From contig NW_017804464.1 in the NCBI RefSeq assembly GCF_001625305.1, positions 3,493,914 through 3,557,913 of the forward strand: a DNA stretch of 64,000 nt, given 5' to 3'. Positions 37,201 to 50,055 of this stretch are shown here, in pieces (position 1 is the stretch's first letter; every line of letters begins with the position of its first letter). The position numbers and the translations under genes are program-made. A model generated the notes under the pieces. The model made no database searches. It saw only the letters and a list, made by a program, of their open reading frames with translations, and was not told where the DNA came from. Source of the stretch: Branchiostoma belcheri (lineage: Eukaryota > Chordata > Leptocardii > Amphioxiformes > Branchiostomatidae).

Positions 37201-39738
37201 TTTCAAATATTCCTCAATTTTGACCAACGTTTTTTATTGCTGGGTTTGAAACAAGAATGTCAAGTCTGATGCCAACAAGGAAAATTACTTGTATGTCTTG
37301 TCTAAGCTCAGCACATGTCTAATGCGGCGCACAAAACAAGTCCCGACATATTGATGGAAACTCCTGATTTGTGATTTTCATATATATGCTAATCGTGAAT
37401 TTCATCATAAACTCAGACTTTCCCGGAGTCACTGCCGCGTCCTCAAGGTCAATGACCCCCCACAGGGATATCTGGCTCCGTGCAGTTCTGGTATATGCAA
37501 AAATATCTGACCAGCGGTGGGCAGCATACGATTGATTAGGCAGGTATGTATATCAGGCAGGTCAGAAAGTGTGTGTATCGCTGTCCTTAATACGGAGGAA
37601 ATATCGATCCACACATGGAGAAATGTGTTATCAGGGAGTCGTGGGTGTGACCATTAGTCCCTTCAATCAGTCAATAACGTATAACCCCCTCCAATAACTA
37701 TTCATCATCAAACCAAATATGGTCTAGACTGAGCTTTCTGAAGGCCAAACACATTTGTGATTAATATTTCAACTCAAAAAAAGTCTCTTTGTGACAGCCA
37801 GTTAATATCTTGCACCTGGCATTATTAATAAAAGAGCAACAGTTACCATACATGGAGTGATCTTAGTTTGATACAAATTTGTGCTCACAAATAAAAGCTT
37901 TGCACTTAAACAACAAAGTACTGGTATTTCTTCAAAACAACTACATCAATGCAATTTTTAGGGCTTGGAAACCAGATTTTTCAAAGTCTATATTCTAGAC
38001 TTAGTCATTTATCTACATACTAAGTCGAAATATCACTGTCCCAAATGTATATTGACAGTCACAGAGCAAAAGTGCCCAAAATTCTGGCGACAAACAGATA
38101 CTGGAAGGACCTGGATTGATTTTAAGGGTATCACCCATAAAATAAAAGACTAATCTTGTGGCTTGTTTCTGCAGTTTTAAATGCCTAAAGTATGAAATAC
38201 TGATTCAAATGTGCTAATGTGGGAAAGTATGTATCAATATCATACAGATTGCCTTATTCAGAATATTTCTAGTTTTGCCCACCTGAAATTACATTGGATG
38301 CCTTTCAATGAGTGTAATTCAGATTTGCCAACGTGAGTAAGACTACTATAAGATCATCTACGTTTGGTTGTTTCTGTAACACAGACAATCATCTCCAGTA
38401 GGTCACTAGCCCAGTCTGATATCACCTGTCATGACCCACTCCGGCCCCAATATCTTATCAATCACAGGCCACTGACTGTCAATTTGTCAACATTATCAGC
38501 ATTTGTTGGACAGATATTACCCACATAATGGCCTAGTCACATTTGTTTAAATAATTATTTCCTCCTCTTTTCCCACAAGAGGCTATACAACTCCACCGTA
38601 CAGAGAACAATGATATTGTTGTTCATTCAACAATATCAGTATTTCATTGAATTATTCACACAACTATTGACCAACATGTAATTATGTATTGATCAATTTG
38701 ATTCAATACAAGATCGTTCAATCCAACCCTGTAAAATAGGGTTTCAATAGGTGATTCTCCCCTAGTTTTCCACACATGAAGCTATACGGTACTCAGACCT
38801 ATATCATTGTTGATTTATTCTTCCGAGATAAATTACATGGTAATCTTGGGACGGGTCAATATCGATTGATTATATAGCAAATATAGAATGACTGATACCT
38901 CCTGCGATCTAAATCATCAATTAAGCACTGGGAGGGGATATCGAATTCCCCTTAAATGCCACGAGATGCCTCAAATTTGAAGACACTGACCCATAAAACA
39001 AGGCAGATGAGTGGACTGTTGTCTTAAATGAAGTGTGACCTATTTCTGTTATCGATTGTATTCTTCACAGTTATCCAGAGCCTTCTGTAGTACCCAGAGT
39101 CATCCAAATGGCTTCAGAGGAAACTTGTTAATTTATTTTGTACATGCATATATGATATTAATTTTGTAAAGTTCAGAAGACAATTCCTTAGAGAGAGTTC
39201 CACAAAAGGAAGATGTATGTTTTTGAGGCAAAAGGTAAAGAAAAATAATGAAATGCCTGAGGCAAAGGATAAATAAATGGCTTACATTGTATCATTTCAT
39301 GGTGTGAAATGCAGTAAATGTCTTTAATTTGGCATGGCTCATTATTGGGGATTCACCAGTGGCCATCAAATTACCTGGGGTTTATCATGATATCATGAAA
39401 TTTATCTTCCATGACCTGGTAAGCTTTTAATATCAATGCCTTTCTAGCATTTTAACCTCAAATTCCACCTTTTGTCAGTCTGTGGTTACATATTTCCCTC
39501 ACTTTCTGTCACTCTACTGTATTCAAACAACTACAGACATAAAAGCAAACAAACAAATTATACTTGAAACAAAACCTCCATACACAGAGGCTATCAGCTC
39601 CAATCATACTGGGACTTCGCTAAGGGTTTTCCAGATGACAGCACGAAATCTACTTCTTGGCAAAACCCTGGCAGACACACAAGATACCAGCAGAATGGCT
39701 ATTTTTCTCCAATACTGTACAAATGGCAGCATCAGCTT

Positions 39739-40127
39739 AGGCGTAGGAAAAAAAAATTACGCTTCCTGTTTCCTGACCGACCCTAGAAAAAACTGCCGAA
39801 GATAGCCTTTTTTTGGGGTGGACCCCTAGCCCTGCAAAGGACATCAATTTTACAAGGTGATCCACCTTTTCTAGTTCCATGATCTGACACCTGAGTGATG
39901 AAACATTGTACAATTGTAACATTGACATAATATATATATAAAAGTATCCTCATGCAAGTTTACTTTGTTAAACTGTATTGTGTAAGTTGGATCACAAGTT
40001 GGATCACTAGCTATAGAGATTGTCAAAATCTAACTTAAAAAAAAAAAAGATAATTCCTTCGAATTCCTACCGACCCTAATTTTTTCAGGACTGAAACAGC
40101 AAACACAACATTTCTTTCCAAGGCCTT
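39739..40127 (-). mobile_element. Long-inverted-repeat element, copy 2
   Basis: Inverted relative to copy 1. The arms are AGGCGTAGGAAAAAAAAATT with CTTCCTGTTTCCTGACCGAC on one side, and CCCTAATTTTTTCAGGACTG with AAACACAACATTTCTTTCC on the other. The internal TCTAGTTCCATGATCTGACA matches copy 1 reversed. Confidence 0.85.
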
Positions 40128-40422
40128 AGCCCTGACCCCCTGCCAAATGTTTGCATCGATCTAGCACCCAGGTTAGATCCTCTGCAAGGCATCCCATTAC
40201 AACATGGAGTCTCCTGTATTGAACCCTGCGATACCTTCAGCATCACTGTAAGTAATACAGGAGCTCTCCATCAGCTGAGTGGCAGCAGGAAAGGCCAAGT
40301 CTACATGGCAGCCTAGCTAAGACCTCTTCACACCTGAAACATTCTCAAAATCAATACATCCCTACGCAGCTCAATTTCAGCATGTACTGGTAATACAGTG
40401 GTATGTCAGGTTTCAGCATACA

Positions 40423-40645
40423 CAAAAGACCCAGAGTAAGCTAGACATTTCTAGATATAAGATTCCAGCATTTGTATTCCCCACAGTCAGGAAAGGTGAA
40501 CCAAAGTGTAAAGAAATCAACATTTACTGTACGGTAACACGAAAGACACAAAGTAAGCTAGACATTTCTTGATATAAGATTCAAAGGCTTGGCATTACAG
40601 CATTTGTATTTCCCACATAGTCAAGAAAGGTGAACCAAAGTGTAA
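40423..40645. repeat. Tandem duplication, ~117-bp unit
   Basis: AGTAAGCTAGACATTTCT begins at 40435 and 40552. Both copies continue with GATATAAGATTC, CAGCATTTGTATT and GGTGAACCAAAGTGTAAA. The second copy carries a short insertion. Confidence 0.9.
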
Positions 40646-41742
40646 AAGGTATCAACAAAAGCTGTATTTGCCTTTAATGCAAAATCACAAGACTCATTCA
40701 ATCTTGGTCATTGCTACAGGATAGCCATATAACACACTGCACGCTAAAAGCTTTTGCACAAATGCTTTACACGAAATAGCTAGCATTGGATTTGTCAGTA
40801 TGCCGCAACTCAATGGGCGCTGTATTGATAAAAGCTCATGTGGCCAAGATAGATAAAACTTCTTTTACATATATATCACCTCCAGGAAAAAGGTTTCAGC
40901 TTTCTCGTTATCGTTTCGCACTTGGTGGTGCCCCCAATTTGACCCTATGGGGAAGTTATCTTTACAGAATGATCTGTAATTACATCCTGAAAAGATGTCT
41001 GGTTAGCTGAGACATTTGTTTTTGCTTCTTTTCATACCCTAGGGATGGAAGAGTACAATGTAGGAAAGGAAACGTGCTAATGCAAGGGTCAGCCTACATG
41101 AAAGCCTTACTACAAGAATGGCCTCAATTTTCAAACTCATGTAGCATTTCCATGATCTAATTCCACGTTTACCCAAACCCATGAACCGTACACAATAAGA
41201 TGTGAGGGCTGCCTTTGAAATCAATGGATAACCAGTGCATTGCGTGCCCAAGGTTGAAATAACAGCCTTAGGTTCCTAATACGTGTTACAAGAAAAATGG
41301 GCAGCTTCATTCAAAGTGGAGCTTTCCCTAGTTTGACCTCCTACTTAGTGCATTATCTGCAAATTGGTATTAACTTAACTAGATGAACTGCATTGGCTGT
41401 AACAGGCTAGAAGTTGTAACAGGTGCTGACTGTGTCCTGATATTGGAATGCAGAACATGTTAGGTGTATTTGCGACGCTGCATGGTCCATAGTTTTTACA
41501 GCCACTGAAATATGAATTCAACTTAACGGCAAGATTGCAGCAGTCATAAAATACACCCCAAGGTGTCTCTTGTGGTGAGCTTCTTCTTGCATAGAGAGCT
41601 GATTTACTTTCAGAACTAAAATCACAGTGGTTTTCAATTTACTGCCAATTGAAAGCAGAACCTTCCACCAAATACCCTGTACATCAAAATTAACTCAATT
41701 AGCAGTTCAGCCAATAGGAAGCAAACAGAACGTTCCACTGAC

Positions 41743-41795
41743 CTTTACATGCTCCGCACCAGGACTTGTGGATCAGCAGCAACAGAGGTTTTTTC
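41743..41795 (-). CDS. TXNDC12: TXNDC12 exon carrying the CGAC active site
   Basis: This 53-bp exon is bounded by TTCCAG and GTCAGT. It completes Thr with its first base and then encodes KKPLLLLIHKSWCGACK plus the first base of an Ala codon. The hydrophobic run is the central thioredoxin strand. WCGAC holds the two redox cysteines, in the same C-G-A-C form that is characteristic of TXNDC12 rather than PDI (CGHC) or thioredoxin (CGPC). Both cysteines are intact, so the enzyme should be redox-active in disulfide formation or exchange in the ER lumen. It is separated by about 22 kb from the upstream exon and about 20 kb from the next one. Confidence 0.95.
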
Positions 41796-42354
41796 CTGGA
41801 ACATAAAAAATAAACCATCAGATTAATTGCTAACTATACATTTTGTATACACACACATACATGTAGAATTGTAGTACAAGGCTTTGAATTTGATTAATTT
41901 ACTTTATATATCAATTATGATTGGTTGTAACCAATATCTATTAAGCCCCAAGCATTGTATATAATGAATAAGCAAACAAATAAATGAAACCGATAATTTT
42001 CTACTTCAAAGTGTATTAATACCACAGACTTGCCACCAGTACAGTTCTGCATGTAGCTATATATGAAAGATGGGACTCGGCCACATCAATAGTAATTTCC
42101 AAGGGACCTGGGATTTGCAAGGCTGTACAGATGGCAACACCTTTAATATAGAACAGAGATTGGCCTGGAGTGAAACATGGCACTGCACTTTGTCTCATAC
42201 AGTTTTGATACAACACCCACACCGAATTCAATAACCATAAAACATGCATATCAAATAGCTACCGGCATTGCAAACATAAGGCAACAAGATCATAATCAAA
42301 GGATCCGAATTGCTTTCTTTTTAATGAGTCATGGTTCAAGTTTAAGTAACAACT

Positions 42355-43270
42355 AGAGTTCGCCGATCTCATACCTTCGCCAAATTATGATGTTAATCTT
42401 TATGACTGACAAATTATAGATTAGATTATTTCCCCCTGATTTAAGAAATAGGAACCTGATTTTCATGAATTATATCATTTTATCATAATCTCAACCAAAA
42501 GACAGTCTTATATTAACAAACAATGCATTCTAGCATTTCCTAATAAATTATGCAAAGGAGGTCCTGATTTGAATAAATTATGTTTAATGATGTTCACCTC
42601 AATTTAACTTTCAAATACCACAAGTATGAAATTCCAGGCAGTTATCATTACATAATTATAAAATTTTCTCATTAATTATGCAAATTAAGTCATTATTAAC
42701 ATAATCAATATCCTCCTGTGTTTCTCTCGTTGTCAATTACCAATGTCACAAGCTTCAATTGTCCTATCATAGAATGCAGATGATTTATAGAATTTCCCCA
42801 TGAATTATGCAAATTACATCCATATTTGAATAATTGTCACATAATTATATTAAGCATCACGTAAGCTACCTACATACCAAAAATCACGACGATCCGTCAA
42901 CTGGTTCTTGAGTTATCCCCTTTTGAATATTTTCAAGAATATATCCCTGCAGTTCCAGAGCAAGCCGCTAGGGGGACCAAACTCACGTCACTTCTTCCCC
43001 AGCACAAGAGCTACCTACCATCCAAATTTCATCACCATAGCATGTCTAGATCATGAGATATCAAAACCGGAAGTTCAGCTGCAGTACCATAACAAGCCGC
43101 TAGGGGGTCCAAAATCTAATCATTTTGAGGTCTCATCAAGACCTACCCACCTACCAAGTATCAAGACAATGCATCAAGGCCTTCTCAAGTTATCGTGTTG
43201 ACAGACAGACAGACACACACACACATACACGAACGCCCCTGAAAACATAACCTTCTTGGCGAAGGTAATT
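42355..43270 (+). repeat. Dispersed repeat with octamers and GACA/CACA tract
   Basis: The left edge CCTTCGCCAAATTATG and the right edge TTCTTGGCGAAGG are partly inverted. In the left half, AATTATGCAAA recurs about every 110-130 bp, and two copies are perfect ATGCAAAT octamers (42678-42685 and 42807-42814). In the right half AAGCCGCTAGGGGG appears twice. A GACAGACA/CACACA tract (about 43201-43225) and CCTTCTTGGCGAAGGTAATT close it. A degraded relative lies at 3480-3615. The class is uncertain. Confidence 0.65.
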
Positions 43271-44399
43271 ACAGCAATACCAATGCCATTATGAATGACA
43301 GGTACTTTGGTAAAAAAAACAACTTTTACCTTATCACATATGTACATGTAATTATGTTGAAGTAAAGGAAAGTAATCTTCAATTTCAGAGAAAAATCTTG
43401 TAACTTATAAGACGCAATATATCAAGCAAACCTTCCTCTGCAACTGTGAGCTTCAATTTTCCCTCATCAGCTTTTCCAAATCCCTTCTATACATCTTTGC
43501 CAGGAATAACAGTTTTGTGATAATACTATAATCCTCAAAATATGCAATAAAACTTCTCACCAAATCTTACCCACATATGAATGCCCTGCAAAATGTCTGG
43601 GAACCAGAGGGGAGGGGATCACAGGGTGCAATTATTGGAAAAGGGCTTTGCGGAAAATCCTGATATGTAGGTTTCCAGCTGTGTAGCATACAGGCTTCCT
43701 GTTGCAATCATATCACATGGCCCTTAGCAAATTGTGTGTAAAATATGAAACCGCAGATAAGGAGGTCAAGTATTAATAAACAGAGGGGGTTGACCATGAT
43801 TTATTGTGGAAGCAGTAAGTGACTTTCAGTGGAATGTAGCCAGGTTGTTACGCTGGCAAAACCATCATCCTCCTGAAAAATTTGTAGACCCCTGCAAGTT
43901 TTGATATGGAACTCAAGAAAGGGCATGGAATTTACCATGTACTAGAGAAAATCAGGAGGTACAGAAATGACAGAATGTGATGTGTAAGACTGAATCTGCC
44001 GAAAGCCCTTCCCCATAATAATCCACATACAGTAACTTCTAGCTTGCACACTGCAAGCGTAATCTTCTAGCTTGCATGGTGCAAGCACAGTTAATTGTGA
44101 ATGCAATATGTACATTACATATTCAAATTTTGACATTTAAAATGGGGACGTTACATAATTCTATGTATGCTAGGCAGTTCAGTGCCTGACATCAATTTCA
44201 TCCCCAATGGCAGTGATTCTTTCATTGGAAAAACCAACTTATCAAAATGCCCCCCATGGAGGGTACAAAAAGGGGTTATCGTGAGACTGTTAATGCATTT
44301 AGGACAAGTCTGTACGTACAAGTTCTCTTGCCCCTAGGCCTGGTGTTGAATGATAATTACGCAGACAATTGTATCACTGGAAAGCAGTCTGACTGAATC

Positions 44400-44420
44400 A
44401 TACCTGTCCTTGGTGCTGAA
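44400..44420 (-). promoter_or_regulatory. RE1/NRSF-like site 6
   Basis: On the minus strand the sequence is TTCAGCACCAAGGACAG then GTAT, identical over 21 bp to sites 1 and 2 although the wider flanks differ. Confidence 0.55.
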
Positions 44421-44479
44421 AAGTTTGTTATGGTTAATAAGTACTGAATGGAAACTTTTTTCTTGCTATACAATGAAAT

Positions 44480-44721
44480 GATTATGTTTACCAAAGGGGA
44501 ACATGTTTTTGCTCAGTTTCTTCTTCTGTTCGAAACAAATAAGGTCAATGACCAGGACCAGACGTCTGTTACCATGGTAACTGGTGTTGGGTTACATTAT
44601 GTTTTAAGTGTCATGCAGAACTGCATTCAAGAGGAGTGTTTAAGTATAAACAACACAGCAGTTTGTTCAGCTGGGCTATCTGAAGGTAAACATGATGCAT
44701 TTCCTTTGCAAATTCTAGTTC
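44480..44721 (-). mobile_element. X-box/IR1 repeat family, copy 6
   Basis: An inverted copy containing GTTACCATGGTAAC (44568-44581), a perfect 14-bp palindrome and consensus RFX X-box. AGGTCAATGACCA lies at 44542-44554. The middle is more diverged than in the other copies. A 125-residue open frame crosses it but looks fortuitous. Confidence 0.85.
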
Positions 44722-45558
44722 TTTATAGATTTTCTGTTAAGAAAGTAGGATTTTATAGCCATGTACACTTATGGGCTGAAAACATTTATCGCCATTTACA
44801 TACACGAGCAATGACCCATACTTAATGACAACCGTAATGAAGGGATGTTTCAAAGGGGCGGCAAGGAGCAACTATTGTTCAGTTAAAAACCATACATATC
44901 AAATCACGGGTGTGTATGTGGGTTGGTAGGGGCCAAACCAATGTATTGATCGAGGAGGTATATCAAATGCAAAATTCAATATGGGGCCGCAAGCATCTGT
45001 TTCATACTGTTCCATACTCTGTCTGTTCCTAGATAGGTTCTAGCTGGGATCAATACTTGCGGACTTTATTGTCTATTACTTAAAGGTAAGCCATTAGGAT
45101 AAATTTTTCAGAAGCCTCGGCAGTGGAGCGCAGAATATTCATCTTATGATTAAACATTGCCGATACACATGATGGGTTCAGAGGGCCTAATTAATGTGCA
45201 ATTATTCTACCTTGATGTTTCTTTAATGCTTCCAACTTTTACTGCAAGATTCTGGCTGGAATACCCAAGTCACTGTTACATGCAGACTAGTACTATTAAT
45301 GCTAGATATCAAATCAGCAATTTTCGAAGGATAAAATTACCACAAAACTATTCCAAATTTGTGACTTATTGAGAACGGTGAGAAGAATTATCAAAAGGAT
45401 TAAGTTGTGACCAACTAATTGCCTTTCGTTTTAGTTATAAAACATCAAACTGCATGATCATTGTAATTACAAACCCATATTTGATATTTGATACACAGCA
45501 AACTGATCTATACTATAGCTGATAGGCCACCTGTGCTAGCAAAGAAAAAAACACCTTA

Positions 45559-47215
45559 GGCCACACCAATTTAATTTCTTGGTTAACGGATTTTTCTAGA
45601 AAAAAAATGGAGCGGGCGGGCGAAATAAAAATAAAAATAAAAATTTGAGACCACCTGCCATACAGCCATGTAGTAAGCAATCCATTAAGTTAAGTTACAA
45701 AATGATATTATATTAGACACTTATTGAACTGAAAGGACCATTATTACATGTACATGAGCAACTTCTCTTACATCCCTTTACAATTATTCGTATTATTTTG
45801 CAAGATACACATCTTTACTGTATGAACAACAAACTGTCAGTTGACAAGACTCCCATCCAACTGGTTTCACTTTTATTCATCTTTCAAAGTTCCAAAGAGT
45901 GGTTTAAATCAGGGTGCTCTGTTCAGATCCCATTGTTTTCTTACAGTTCAGGGCACACAGCTTACCACTGGGCTGGGCATTCTATTGTGTCTGGCTGATA
46001 TGGAAGTTATTTAGAGCTTGAAATTTACAATATCCTAAATATATACTTTAGACAAATTTCCAGGAATGTGTAAAAGTTATTGGCAAAAGAATTAACTACT
46101 TTTACAGATATTTTATTTCTTTTTTTTATCTTTTCCCAACTCCCAAATACTACCGGTAGTATACATTTTATATTTCCCATTATACACTTTAGGTATGCTA
46201 CAGATACATTATACATAGCCATCATTCAAACAAATAGCCACAATGACACACTCTTCAAGTTGCCACAAATTCAATGGTCTAGGGTTTCACTATAAAGTCT
46301 TTGATGTATGGGGATTTTTATTTGTAGGGGGAATCATTTTATTAAACATTTAGATGTAATAATTGATGCATCATTTGCAATTGTACTCCTGTTTATAGGT
46401 ATCTAAATAAGATGTAACTTTGTTAGAATGCCACATGCACATGTAGTATTTTTCACAGAGTAATTTCTATAATTAAAAGAAACTGTTTCCCCCTACTCGA
46501 AGTGGACTCTTCCGACCATGAGAAAGTTGCTTTAGTGAATGGACTTACGTGCATGGAGGACTTTTTGCTTTGCCAAATTCCCATGTTTGTGGTAGGATTT
46601 TGTAGTTTTTGAGAGTAATACAGTTTGTGATGTCAGAATACATTGTTATGTCGTGTTATTTTTACATATTCCCTGGAAAAAAGATCGTTTTGAAGGTGTG
46701 TGTGCATGTGCCGCCCAGGCCGAGTTTATACGTTCGGCCGATTACTTTTAACGCCCGTTACTAGCACATGTTTCCGACACAATACGTGTTTCTAAATGAA
46801 ATATAATATATATCTAAAAGGGAGATGATATGTTGTTACAGGCACGATGACTTAGTAAATCTGCCGTACGTTTGACTGTCGTCAGTGAAGTTTTGTCCCA
46901 TGAATGGTGACATGTGCAAAGGGGGTGGGGGGCGAGTTCTATATCAAAAGAATTTTTTTTTGACGAACTTTTGAAGAGGCAACCTAGCTTTCCGAACAAA
47001 TTGCACACAGAAAAATGTTTCTGCCTTGAAGCAATGTATTTTTAACGCTGTTAACTATGCCCAAATTTTGAAAAATTACAACGTACGGGGTGGATTTTGG
47101 GGCCCCAATTCGGGACCCGAGAGTATGGATTTTTGTTCTGTTTTTATTTTTATTTCATTTTGGCAAAAAAACGAAGCGGCGAATCCGTTAACCAAGGAAA
47201 TAAATTGGTGTGGCC
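45559..47215. mobile_element. 1.66-kb Harbinger-like element with TTA target duplication
   Basis: The ends are GGCCACACCAATTTAATTTC then TTGGTTAACGGATT, mirrored at the right by AATCCGTTAACCAAGGAAAT and AAATTGGTGTGGCC. TTA flanks both sides (45556-45558 and 47216-47218). Further in, AAATAAAAATAAAAATAAAA on the left mirrors TTTTTATTTTTATTTCATTT on the right. No transposase-like frame was found, so this is a long non-autonomous copy or a decayed one. Confidence 0.88.
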
Positions 47216-49185
47216 TTATCAACTTTGTCCTTTCTGAGGCAGTTTTTCTTGTACCAACTGGGAGCTGTTTCCAGTATTGCATGGCACGGATAAAATATAC
47301 AATCTGAAAACATTCTTTTGTCGGAATCAAGAGGACTGATGTTCTCTTTTGTTCAAAGAGCAGCTTCACAAGATATTGATTTGTTCTATACTTTACATGA
47401 CGTCCCTAGGGACTGCATTAGCTCCTTTCTAATAGCTTTGTCAATACAATACCCGCAGTAAAGACTTTTACATTTTGATTGCCAGCCTTGCATTTTTCTT
47501 CCTTCACATGGGGATTAAATGATTGAAATTTTCCCTCAATCCGAGTGAAACTTAATGAACTGAATGGGGTGATCAAGGAAAGAGTGCTGTTCATACATGT
47601 ATATAGATTTATTGACTTTTCTACTCATAAATTTCAGTCTAATTGTTTTGTTTGTTATCCTTGATGGTGTTATGGCAAACACCTGGATGCTAGTAATATA
47701 TTAATATAATATTTGATTTGTAAATGTTAATATGGCAAAACTGTATAGAAATATTACACAATTCCTCTTAATGATAGGTATATCTTGTGACTAAAAGAAC
47801 TGTAAAAATTAGAATACTTCCCACCATATATTATAAAGCTGTACCTTAAAGATAAAAAAGAAATTAGACAAGCATGTAGGATAGTTGGAAAAACAAGAAA
47901 ATTGATATTATCTATGTAACGAAGAGATTAAAATTAGATATTAAGTTCATCAGAGGAAATCAGATTTTCAGTTCAGCAGGCTTGCTGGTACAAATCAGTA
48001 TTATAACAACATTAACATGTTATCACAGCAAACATAGAGGCACGCTGAGTTTCTGTTTGTTGATAATTAAGATTGACACCCGGAGGCTGCCTAGAGCTCG
48101 GAAATGAATGAATCAGGAAGGCAAAGTAGATAATCCAGCTCCCTGCACAACTTGACACAGTTATTACCCATTCATTAACAAACCAGCAGCAGAAGGCAGT
48201 CATTACAGAACTGATATGTCAGCACAGGAGGCTCGCTGTTCCAATACCTCGTGGGACAGCTCAAATAACTTCTGCCGCTGTTTCAATAGATATCGCCATT
48301 CCTCCGGAGAATTACCAAACCTAAGCCTAATTATTTCATTAATTTTTAACACTCAGGTGCTGTCATCAGCATCCTTTCTTGAAAACCTGCCTGCTATATA
48401 ACACATCAAACTCATTGGATTTAACAACTTTGAATACATTACACACTTTTAGTAGAATCAGTTGTGACAGTTTCACTTAGAAATATTCAAACTTTAAAAG
48501 TTTTGAGCAGTTCAACGTTCTAGAGGGAGTTGGCTTGCCAAGGTTTTAGTTATTTATGAGTTTTCATTTTGGTTATAATTGATACCCATGTGTGCAGAAA
48601 ATCTTGTATAACAAGATTAGTTTTATAAGCTGGCAGTTATCATTGAAATTTCAAATGAAGATGTCACAGTCCACGAGAAAGTAATTAGAATTATCAATCA
48701 TACTCAGGAGAGTTAATCCTGAGAAAATTATCAGTGTTGATAAACGACTGCATGTTGGTATGGAGTATATTAAAAAGTAAAGACTCTCTCCCTCAGGGGA
48801 AAACATGTGAGAGTTTTCTAATTACTTTTGGGGGAAGTTTTGAGTCATACAAGCATGTCATATGGCACCAAGTGGCTTACTGAAAAACTCATATTTGCGT
48901 CTCTGAAAATACCAATGGAATTAAAATATGCTAATAGGTGATGTCAATTAGAACTCTTATGAGGAAAGCTTCAAATTCATGTCATTGAAAGTTTGACATT
49001 CTGACTGAGGTAGGGTTAACATTTTGCGAGGATTATTCTCTTGGTTTTCAATTATATTTTAGGGAGAATAACAAAAACATTGCATACTAAGACTGGCAAT
49101 TTCTTACATGTTGTATATGCATGACTGTGCAATATCTTATAAGTTATTCTTTATCATTATTTGCATCATGCTGTGTTCTCAGTTA

Positions 49186-49578
49186 GGCCATGTTGATTTG
49201 ATTATACGGATGACATCCTCTGGAAATCCCAAAACTGATGCGAGCATGCAAATAAAAAAAAGTTTACTTCATTATGAAATCTACATGGTCATAAAGGTTG
49301 AACAAATGACTAAACACACAGAGTTTTGACTGGCAAATAACAATAGCATCTTCATGTTCATTTCTTCGCATTTTTTTCTTTTTCCGGAATTAATTTTGGC
49401 ATTCAATGACATTAGGATCATTTTCCAATACTTTTTTTGCAACATATGACATATTATATTTGCTCATTTTGTACGATTTACAGTATGGTTGAAAACTTTT
49501 TTTCTTGGAAATAGATGAAAATTCATGCGCGTGCGGATGTCATCCATATACAGTACTAGTAATCAAATCAACACGGCC
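49186..49578. mobile_element. Harbinger-like MITE with TTGATTTGATTA ends
   Basis: The left end GGCCATGTTGATTTGATTA and ACGGATGACATCC is mirrored on the right by GGATGTCATCCATAT and TAATCAAATCAACACGGCC. The flanks are TTA (49183-49185) and TAA (49579-49581), differing by one base. It is related to the other two GGCC elements only in the first few bases. Confidence 0.8.
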
Positions 49579-49968
49579 TAAAGGGCACATGGGCATCCAG
49601 CTGTTCATTATGTGCGAATGATGGGAGACTCATCGAACAGTCCCTACACCTAACTGCAGAACTGTGACAAATTGGCTGGGCCGAGATTGCGACAACTTGT
49701 CTGTAGAACGCAGCATGTAATCTGTATCTTACAACTTCCAAATCTTTAAGATGTGTCCTGCATCATAAATTATACCAGTCCTGGTCCATTGCTTCTGCAC
49801 TGAATGTGGCTGAAAACCAGGCCCATTAATACATACATGTTCACGTATCTAAAGCTTTTTTAGGGTTAAGTGTGACAAAAATTATTCATGTAAGGTAACA
49901 ATATTTTCCCCAGTATACAGTACCGTTCGCGTTATAGTTACCCTAACGGCCGTTACTAACGCGTTTTT

Positions 49969-50055
49969 TTTCCGTTACTTTTCCGTTACTTTTCCGTAAG
50001 TTTTCCGTAACTTTTGCGTAAGTTTTCCGTTACTTTTCCGTTACTTTTCCGTTAG
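49969..50055. repeat. 11-bp subterminal tandem array (TTTTCCGTTAC)n
   Basis: About seven or eight copies of TTTTCCGTTAC or its variants TTTTCCGTAAG, TTTTCCGTAAC and TTTTGCGTAAG lie just inside the left inverted repeat of the 2.05-kb element. Such arrays often bind the transposase; this is inference. Confidence 0.9.

Larger units (their letters stand above)
21345..41742 (-). other. TXNDC12: TXNDC12 intron, ~20.4 kb
   Basis: This intron separates the active-site exon from the next one. It holds the 140-bp tandem repeat with two RE1-like sites, further RE1-like sites, a Harbinger-like MITE, two X-box/IR1 copies, two hAT-like elements, a truncated LINE, two copies of the long-inverted-repeat element and a 117-bp duplication. 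The stretches 29000-31080, 31680-36940 and 37200-39730 contain no feature I can name. Parts of them (30440-30700, 33040-33340) look unusually base-balanced and repeat-free. Confidence 0.85.

Noticed and set aside
38605..38650. GATATTGTTG/CAACAATATC hairpin
   Set aside because: Only about 10 bp pair around a short loop in A+T-rich DNA, which is expected by chance.
44448..44825. 125-residue open frame on the plus strand
   Set aside because: It runs across the inverted X-box/IR1 copy 6, so it is a by-product of a repeat.
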